Source: Zygnema cylindricum (taxonomy: Eukaryota > Streptophyta > Zygnematophyceae > Zygnematales > Zygnemataceae). From it: a DNA stretch of 60,855 nt. A model generated the notes under the pieces. That model had not been told where the DNA came from and did not search any database. It saw only the letters and a program-made list of their open reading frames with translations. The translations under genes and the position numbers were made by a program. Positions within the stretch are counted from its first letter, which is position 1. The number at the start of each line of letters is the position of its first letter. The DNA is taken from assembly GCA_037447655.1 (NCBI GenBank), contig JBBHKE010002922.1:90741-151595 (forward strand), given 5' to 3'. Positions 55,889 through 60,855 of this stretch are shown piece after piece.

Positions 55889-58800
55889 CTACCTTCTACC
55901 AGGCAATACCGGCAAAATCTTCTCTCCCTTCCCCTCCTCCTCCTCTTCAACCTCTCCCAACACCACTAAACTGCCCTCCATTTCCTCTCCTTGCTCTTCC
56001 TCCTCCACTCCATCTCTCTCCTCCTCCACTCCCTCTCCCTCTCCCTCTTCCACCCTCCCTCCCGCGGCCTCCACCAGTGCTCTCGCCTTCAAAAGCATTT
56101 CTTCAAACTCCAAATTTTTCTCCGAAAGGGCCACTACCGCTCCCCCCGCCCCTATACTCATTTTCTCCCTCTCCCTTCTCTCTCCCTCCCTTCTCCTTCC
56201 CTCCCTTCTCTCCCTCTCTCTTATCTCAACCTCCATTATCCTTCTCTCCGTCCCCTCTCCCGCTATCCTCTCTCTCTCGACTGTTTCTCTCTCCCCTCCC
56301 TCCCTCTCCCCTTCCTCCCACTCCCCTCCCTCCCTCTCCTCTCTCCCCCTCTCCCTCTCCACTACCGCGGTCCTAATCACGATATTAAAATCAAAGGTAT
56401 TATTTAAAGAGAAATACCCGATTGCTCCCGAATAAACTCCTCTCGGACAAGATTCAACGGAATCTAACAGTTCCATGCTCCTCAGTTTCGGGGCTCCGGT
56501 CATAGAACCTCCGGGAAAAGCGGAACGGATACAGTGAACGGAAGATATTTCCGTTTTCCGTTTTCCTCGCACCGTAGAGACTAACTGATGGACTGTGGGA
56601 TGGGCTTCAACGGCCATTAATCCGTTTAACGGGACGTGAACGGAACCGACTTCGCAAACTTTACCGAGATCGTTACGGAGGAGGTCGACAATCATGAGGT
56701 TTTCGGAACGGTCTTTTTCACTGCAGGGAGAGGGAGAGAGAGAGGGAGATCGAGGGAGAGGGGAAGAGGGGGAGAGAGGAGGAGAGAGTGAGAGAGCTAG
56801 AAGATTAGATGTGAGAATGACAAAGGAGATCAACAATCATCAGATTCTTGGAACGGTCATTTTCACTGCATAGAGAGGGAGAGAGGGAGAGAGAGAGGGA
56901 GAGAGGAAGAGACAGAACATTAGATGGGAGAGTGACAGAGGACATCGATAATCATCACAATTACAGAACTGTATTTCACTGTATCGAGATAGAGGGGGAG
57001 AGAGGGCCAGAGAGAGAGAGAGAGAGACGGAAAGACGGGAGAGATTAAACTTCAGATGGGAGATTTAAGGATATTCCAAAATCGTTACATTCAAGAACAA
57101 CAATCGTCATTATTCCAAAAAGGTCTTCTTCATTGGATGGCTAAGGGGAGAGAAGGAGAAGGTGATGGAGACGGGGAGAGATAGGGGAAGGAGAGAGAGG
57201 AAGGAGAGGAGTGAGAGTGGAAGAAAAACAGGGACAGGGTGGGAGAGGTTGAGGGAGACGGGGGGGGAGCCGGGGAGGGGGAGAGGGAGAGAAGATAGCT
57301 TACTTGTTTTGTAACTGAAACCTAAATTTTTCGTCTTCTTCTGGGGTTCTCCCACGTGGCATTGTCCCTTTGATCGGTTTTGCCTCCAAACCTCCCCAAC
57401 GGTCCCCTCTCAAAAACCGTTCCGGAGAACTACATAGAACACAAAATGCTCCCTCTCCTTCTCTACCTCTCCCTCTCTCTCTCCCTCCTCTCCCTCCATC
57501 GCCTTCGCCAATCTCTACCTCATCTGCCTTCTCTTTCCCAGATAAACTCTCGTGCTTTTCCATTATTCCATTCTGTCCGTTTCCAATTTCAGTTTTGTTT
57601 CCATTTCGGTTTCCGTTTCCGTTATTCATGACAAAAATCTCTCCTTCTCGTGAACTGAAACTTAGCCAAGCTGCATACGGAGCTGGATTAATTTTTCTTA
57701 ATTTCAGATACAAACTTAAAGAGTTTTTCGGTTTCGAATATCGAATTAATTGAGTTGTTAAACATAGCTCGTAACTCTCTCCTCTTTTTATCATTTCTTG
57801 ACAAAGGTCTACCGCCTTTCCATAACCTTTTCGATCCTTCATAACCATAAAAGGACTTTCTTCCTCCTCAAAATCCCTCTCCCTTCCCACCCACTTCCCC
57901 CTCTCTCCCGTGTCCTCTCTCTCCTCCCTTTCTTCCTCCCTCTCCTCCCGGTCTTCCCTCTCCTCCCTCTTCAAACTAAAACAATTTTTCCGACTTTCTT
58001 TCAAAAATTCCGAAACATTTCCTTTAGACTCCAAATTTTTGATTTTATTCGAAGTTGAAACCATCCACTCTTTATTCGAAATTTTCGAACCATATATGTC
58101 CTTTCGTACTTTATTTCCCAAACCTTTTCCCTTGCTTTTCCAATTTGTATTTACAATTTCTTTTCCATCCTCTCCTTCTCGTTCCTCTCCTTCTCTCTCC
58201 CCACCTCCTTCCTCTCCCGTAAGTTTTTCGGACTCTCTTTCCCTAAAACCTCTCCCTTCCACTATTTTTTCAATACTTATTATATAAATATCTTTTTTTA
58301 AATGGTCGACCGCAATCATTCGGTCAGCGAAAAAAAAAGCTGCGTCGGGAAGAGACGAAACATGACGGTTGTAGACGGCCCCACATTCTACTTTAAGTTC
58401 GTAACTGCCCCGGAAAGAAAAAGAAAAAAAAAAAAAAAAGACAGGAAAAGAGTAAAAGAAGAATATCGAAACTGTTTATTGCAGTTTTTTTTTTTCACAG
58501 ATTTAGAAAAGTAAAAACTTAAAGAGGAGGGAAAAAAAAAGGGGAGGGAAAACATAATGATATTCATAATAATTTCCTTTTTATAGTAGATTTTGTTTTT
58601 GCATTTTATAAGTTAAATTGCCGCCTAAGAAACTCTTATTAACAAGGATGAACTTGTTTGTTTTTTGTTTAAACATATTGGTGAGGATTTATTGCAGTTT
58701 TGGGGTAATTTTTGGGTATAAACAGGGCATAAGAAGTACGCTTGGGTGAATTTTCACATTTTTTTCGTTCCTAAATAACGAACAAATGAGTGAAATGCAA

Positions 58801-60219
58801 GATTAAAATTTTTCGACGCCTAAAATTTTAAAATTGTCTAAACTTTTGACCATGACTTCAAGGATTTGCAGTGACAATATTAACATAAACTATGAAATTT
58901 CGACCAAAAACCTCGACAAAGAGTTTGTCTTTTAGACTTTGTCAAAAGGTTAAAGGTTTTCCAAGGTTCTTTAAGGTTTTTAAAATCTTTTTTCAAGGTT
59001 TTTTAAGGGTTTTTGAAGACTTCAATAAGGTTTATTTAAGCTTTCTTCAAGGTTTTTCAAAGGCTTTTAATTTTTTTTTAAGTTTTTAAAGGTTTTAACG
59101 AGTACCCCAGAAAACCAACAAATCCACCACAAAAGTCGAACGGGAGAGATGAGCTCTCATTCGTCGAAAATTGCATCTTTTGAATTTCCTGCTTCGAAAA
59201 AAAACCGTAATGTTGAAAGAGAAGAAGACACAGGAGAGGAGGGGAGGGAGGGGAGGGGAAGGGAGGGGAGGACAGGAGAGGAGAAGAGAAAAATTTGTTG
59301 GTTAATTCTTCAAATCAAAACTCCACAAACACCAGAGGGAGATGCAGAACGAAAGGGAGAGAGATGGAGAAAGAAAGAGAGGGAGATAGAGAATGAAAGA
59401 GAGGAGATGGAGAAAGAGAGAGAGGGAGATGGAGAAAGAAAGAGAGGGAGATGGAGAAAGAAAGAGAGGGAGATGGAGAAAGAAAGAGAGAGGGAGAGAT
59501 GGAAAAAAAAAGAGAGGGAGATGGAGAAAGAAAGAGAGACAGATGGAGAAAGAAAAGGGGGGAGATGGAGAAGAAAGAAAGAGAAGGAGATGGAGAACGA
59601 GAGAGAGAGAGAGACGGAGAAAGAAAAGGAAGAGAGAAAAAGAAAGAGAGGGAGATGGAGAGAGAAAGAGAGGGAGATGGAGAGAGAAAGGGAGGGAGAT
59701 GGAGAAAGAAAGAGAGGGAGGTGGAGAAAGAAAGAGAGGAGGATGGAGAAAGAAAGAGAGGGAGATGGAGATAGAAAGAGAGTGGGATAGAGAAAGAAAG
59801 AGAGGGAGATAGAAGAGAGGGAAAAAAAGTGAGAATGGGAAAAAGACGGCAGTAGGAGGGAAAGAAGCAGGTGAAGAAGTTAGTGCTGTGGAGGAAAGAG
59901 GAAGAGAAATTAAAAGGGAGGAAAAGAGAGACAGGGGAAGAACACTGAGAGGAAGGGAAGTAGAAAAGAGGATCCAGGGAGGAATGAGGTACAGGGAGAA
60001 AGAGTGAGGAGAGAGAGAGAGGGAGAGAGAGAGGGAGAGAGGAAGAAAGAAAGAGGCCATTTCTTGGTTGACTTTCCACACAAAGATTGGTTGACTTTCC
60101 TTACCTCTTCTAAAAATTCAAAAATTCCTCTCTTCCCTGTCTCGATTTCAACATTTCCCTCGGCATCCTCCACTCTCAAAGTGCCACGTGGCACCTCTCC
60201 TCCCCTAGATCCCGGTGGT
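55889..60219 (-). CDS. ADCS: Aminodeoxychorismate synthase, PabB part only
   Basis: Catalyses chorismate to 4-amino-4-deoxychorismate in p-aminobenzoate/folate synthesis; plant ADCS is plastidial. Minus-strand exons 60219-60105, 59188-59106, 58404-57304 and 56720-55889 join in phase. Motifs in order: [28 protein letters not shown] continuing into [123 protein letters not shown]. The lysine in PIKGT is the residue that separates ADCS (PIKGT) from anthranilate synthase (PIAGT). Four Glu/Arg-rich in-frame insertions interrupt the domain (see findings). The GATase half and transit peptide expected upstream are absent: only 336 bp separate the first visible exon from a divergent golgin start. It may be truncated, or the 5' exons may lie beyond the golgin exon. 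Confidence 0.93.
56690..57140 (-). repeat. Four decayed copies of the ADCS last-exon acceptor
   Basis: On the minus strand the true acceptor and exon start (GCAG|TGAAAAAGACCGTTCC then GAAAACCTCATGATTGTC, near 56725-56690) has relatives at about 56873-56823 (GCAG|TGAAAATGACCGTTCC, AATCTGATGATTGTTGAT), about 56987-56940 (ACAG|TGAAATACAGTTCTG) and about 57138-57090 (AATGAAGAAGACCTTT). GA/CT-rich spacers of about 70-90 bp separate them, giving a period of roughly 110-145 bp. Confidence 0.85.
59215..60055 (-). repeat. GAGAGGGAGATGGAGAAAGA satellite in an ADCS intron
   Basis: An array of a ~20-24-bp purine unit on the plus strand; on the sense strand of ADCS it is pyrimidine-rich. It fills most of the intron between 60104 and 59189 and lies directly upstream of the 59188 acceptor. 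Very long RERE/KERE and SLSLSP frames on both strands are repeat artefacts. Confidence 0.85.
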
Positions 60220-60555
60220 CTGCAAAACATTCCCTCTCTTCCCCCCTTTCAAAAACAGAATCTCACAGGATTTTCGACTCCTATCCTTATATTTTTGACC
60301 GACTGATCTCTCTCTTCTCTCTCGCTTCTTCCATTCACCCAACACTCCTTTTCCCTCTCTGCCTCTCCACCTCTCTCTCTCTATCTCCCCTTGCCCTTAG
60401 TTTACAACTGTCTACAGTTTGTTTTTCGATTTCCACGTGTTTATTTACCTAAGATCTTGGTTTTTCACCCATACACCTCCCCCCTCCCTCTGCCCCTGCC
60501 CTTCCCTCTCCCCCTCTCCCTCCCCTTCCCTCCTCCCCTTCTCCCCCCCCCTTAA
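60220..60555. promoter_or_regulatory. Short head-to-head intergenic region ADCS/golgin
   Basis: If both genes begin here this is a 336-bp bidirectional promoter. On the plus strand it is pyrimidine-rich (60330-60400 and 60475-60552), as expected for the golgin 5' UTR. No TATA box is clear. The minus-strand frame upstream of 60219 has FLKGGKRG-like residues but also stops, so no further ADCS exon can be supported. Confidence 0.5.
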
Positions 60556-60735
60556 ATGAGCAGTATGTGGAGGAAAATCGCGAGTTTGAAGGAGAACATC
60601 ACAGCCATTGCAGCTGATGTTCTGGAAACTCAGGAAGAAATTGAGGCTGAAGCTAATGGAGACGAGGGATCGCCAAGACATTATCCCACCGGAGGTCGTT
60701 TAAGCAGTAATACATGGGAAGATCCGGATATCCAG
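60556..60735 (+). CDS. Golgin candidate 3/4-like protein, first exon (partial)
   Basis: ATG at 60556 opens a 60-codon exon that ends in phase 0 at ATC CAG|GTGTTC. The start MSSMWRKIASLKENI matches the plant golgin candidates 3 and 4, which begin MW/MH, then S, then a (I/L)A(N/S)LKEN motif followed by an Ala-rich and acidic stretch, here VLETQEEIEAEANGDEGS. Plant GC3/GC4 are Golgi coiled-coil tethers with a C-terminal GRAB (ARF-binding) domain. That domain and the coiled coils lie outside the window. A second in-frame ATG is at codon 4 and could be the real start, since homologues start near there. Confidence 0.72.
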
Positions 60736-60737
60736 GT

Positions 60738-60817
<80 letters not shown>

Positions 60818-60855
60818 TCCCCCTCTCTCCCCCTCCCTCTCTCTCTCTCTCTCCC
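60736..60855 (+). repeat. (CT)n microsatellite at the start of golgin intron 1
   Basis: Begins a few bases after the donor GTGTT and continues as almost uninterrupted CT to the window end. Pyrimidine on the sense strand. Confidence 0.9.

Noticed and set aside
59149-60081. ORFs of 107-259 codons with KERE or SLSLSP composition on both strands
   Set aside because: All frames are open because of the short purine satellite; the real ADCS exons at 59106-59188 and 60105-60219 are in other frames and have motif support.
1-60855. tRNA, rRNA or other structured RNA genes
   Set aside because: No cloverleaf with A and B boxes or rRNA-like block was noticed by eye; a tRNAscan-SE or Infernal run would be needed to exclude them.

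Overview
This is nuclear DNA of a plant, most likely a non-seed land plant or a streptophyte alga. It has GT-AG introns and plant-type Ty1/copia elements. Its genes include a plant-type aminodeoxychorismate synthase (ADCS), a golgin-candidate N terminus, a plant zinc-finger family protein and an AllA/ureidoglycolate-hydrolase-like protein. A CHK2-like kinase and the last exon of a BK-type (Slo1-like) potassium channel argue against a flowering plant. Species cannot be named from the sequence alone.

Layout. 1-15.4 kb is a transposon cluster: a decayed Gag-protease element (1502-4012), a 5'-truncated copia element on + (5361-7947), and an inverted copia element on - (12937-9033) whose truncated end abuts an LTR/leader of opposite orientation. 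15.9-21.3 kb (+) is an 11-exon CHK2-like kinase gene with a 10-nt micro-exon that encodes the catalytic HRD motif. 23.06-25.6 kb (-) is an AllA-like gene with an apparent one-base frameshift. 25.6-33.6 kb holds purine tracts and a graveyard of non-autonomous DNA transposons (Harbinger-like, hAT-like, a Mutator-like element with ~500-bp inverted repeats) and an 860-bp AT palindrome. 33.70-34.12 kb (+) is an orphan BK-channel 3' exon. 34.1-39.7 kb is gene-poor. 39.7-48.7 kb (+) is a large zinc-finger gene interrupted by hAT-like and TA-flanked MITEs. 47.9-52.1 kb is local tandem duplications, including a ~174-bp satellite. 52.2-53.8 kb (+) is a four-exon coiled-coil gene with faint Mis12 resemblance. 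60.2-55.9 kb (-) is the PabB half of ADCS. 60.56 kb to the end (+) is the first exon of a golgin-candidate 3/4-like gene, head-to-head with ADCS.

The genes do not form one pathway. What unites the window is how its genes are built. First, introns repeatedly contain decayed tandem copies of the neighbouring exon-intron junction (five introns in four genes). Second, CT/GA simple repeats are oriented by transcription: pyrimidine-rich on the sense strand in introns, purine-rich (Glu/Arg/Lys codons) in exons, on both strands of the window. Third, conserved domains carry in-frame low-complexity insertions. Together these suggest local slippage and tandem duplication that splicing or protein selection then filters.
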